From: Dehalococcoidia bacterium UBA1332
Lineage (GTDB): Bacteria > Chloroflexota > Dehalococcoidia > Lucifugimonadales > Lucifugimonadaceae
Assembly: GCA_002306745.1 (NCBI GenBank)
Contig: DBSW01000102.1
Coordinates: 1 to 16,339, forward strand
Length of the DNA stretch: 16,339 nucleotides
Reading direction: 5' to 3'
Under the pieces are notes generated by a model. It did no database searches. It was not told where the DNA came from and was given only the letters and a program-made list of their open reading frames with translations. The position numbers and the translations under genes were made by a program. Position 1 is the stretch's first letter. The number at the start of each line of letters is the position of its first letter. Of the stretch, positions 16,187 through 16,339 are shown in pieces.

Positions 16187-16339
16187 TTATCTGCCGATAT
16201 CGATGCGCATAAACTTTTCGGCGAGTTCGACTCCGTGCTCTTTTCCGGATTCACCCAAGCGTTTACGAGACCTAGCGTCGCGTTCATCGCTACGCTCTCC
16301 AACCTGGCTAACGTGCGAGTGGAGAGCGTTTTGACGAGT
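16187..16339 (-). CDS. C-terminal end of a probable PIG-L/LmbE family deacetylase (partial)
   Basis: On the minus strand a frame is open from the window edge to TAA at 16187-16189, giving the last 50 residues of a protein cut by the window. The sequence includes ALHSHVSQVG and ends in ELAEKFMRIDIGR. This pattern, an Ala-Leu-x-x-His-x-Ser-Gln helix followed by an AExF segment near the C-terminus, matches the end of PIG-L/LmbE zinc deacetylases such as the MshB and Mca group. The catalytic N-terminal part lies beyond the window, so the call rests on the tail alone. If correct, it would deacetylate an N-acetyl amino sugar or conjugate. A different frame open over 16093-16302 is the shadow. Confidence 0.6.
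   Translation of the reverse strand, partial: TRQNALHSHVSQVGERSDERDARSRKRLGESGKEHGVELAEKFMRIDIGR

Noticed and set aside
16093..16302. Minus-strand open frame of 69 aa at the right end
   Set aside because: It overlaps the real minus-strand frame that runs in from the window edge and ends in a PIG-L-like tail; the 69 aa sequence resembles no family.

Overview
This is a bacterial chromosomal window of moderate to low GC, densely coding on both strands. There are no tRNA or rRNA genes, insertion sequences or CRISPR arrays. The best guess for the host is a marine Chloroflexota lineage of the SAR202 type. The reasons are a caa3-style oxidase operon, a stand-alone DUF5679-type zinc ribbon, and two tandem mandelate-racemase-type enolase-superfamily paralogs, a family known to be expanded in SAR202. 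This is inferred from gene content and not tested by phylogeny.

Region 1 (1-4062, plus strand) is the distal part of an aerobic terminal oxidase operon: subunit I (ctaD), subunit III (ctaE), a small subunit IV (COX4_pro type) and the assembly factor ctaG. Subunit II is absent and probably lies upstream of the window. Region 2 (4116-9525, minus strand) is a housekeeping operon, in transcription order pheS, pheT, moeA and an uncharacterised gene with a predicted winged-helix C-terminal half. A perfect TATAAT at 9609-9614 together with a Shine-Dalgarno supports a TTG start for pheS at 9525, downstream of the longest open frame.

Region 3 (about 9526-10201) is the largest non-coding stretch, AT-rich, between the divergent pheS operon and a 47-codon zinc-ribbon gene at 10007-10150. 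Upstream of that small gene lie two abutting inverted repeats, one a 16-bp perfect palindrome. Immediately after it is a textbook intrinsic terminator.

Region 4 (10358-16096, plus strand) is an accessory-looking catabolic stretch. It holds two enolase-superfamily enzymes with different base motifs (KxK and KxH), an M48 membrane metalloprotease overlapping by GTGA with a clan GH-A-like glycosidase homologue, and a classical SDR dehydrogenase. The convergent end of a probable PIG-L/LmbE deacetylase closes the window. Dehydratase-like enzymes, a glycosidase-like protein, a dehydrogenase and a deacetylase together suggest use of sugar acids or modified carbohydrates. The individual substrates cannot be read from the sequence.
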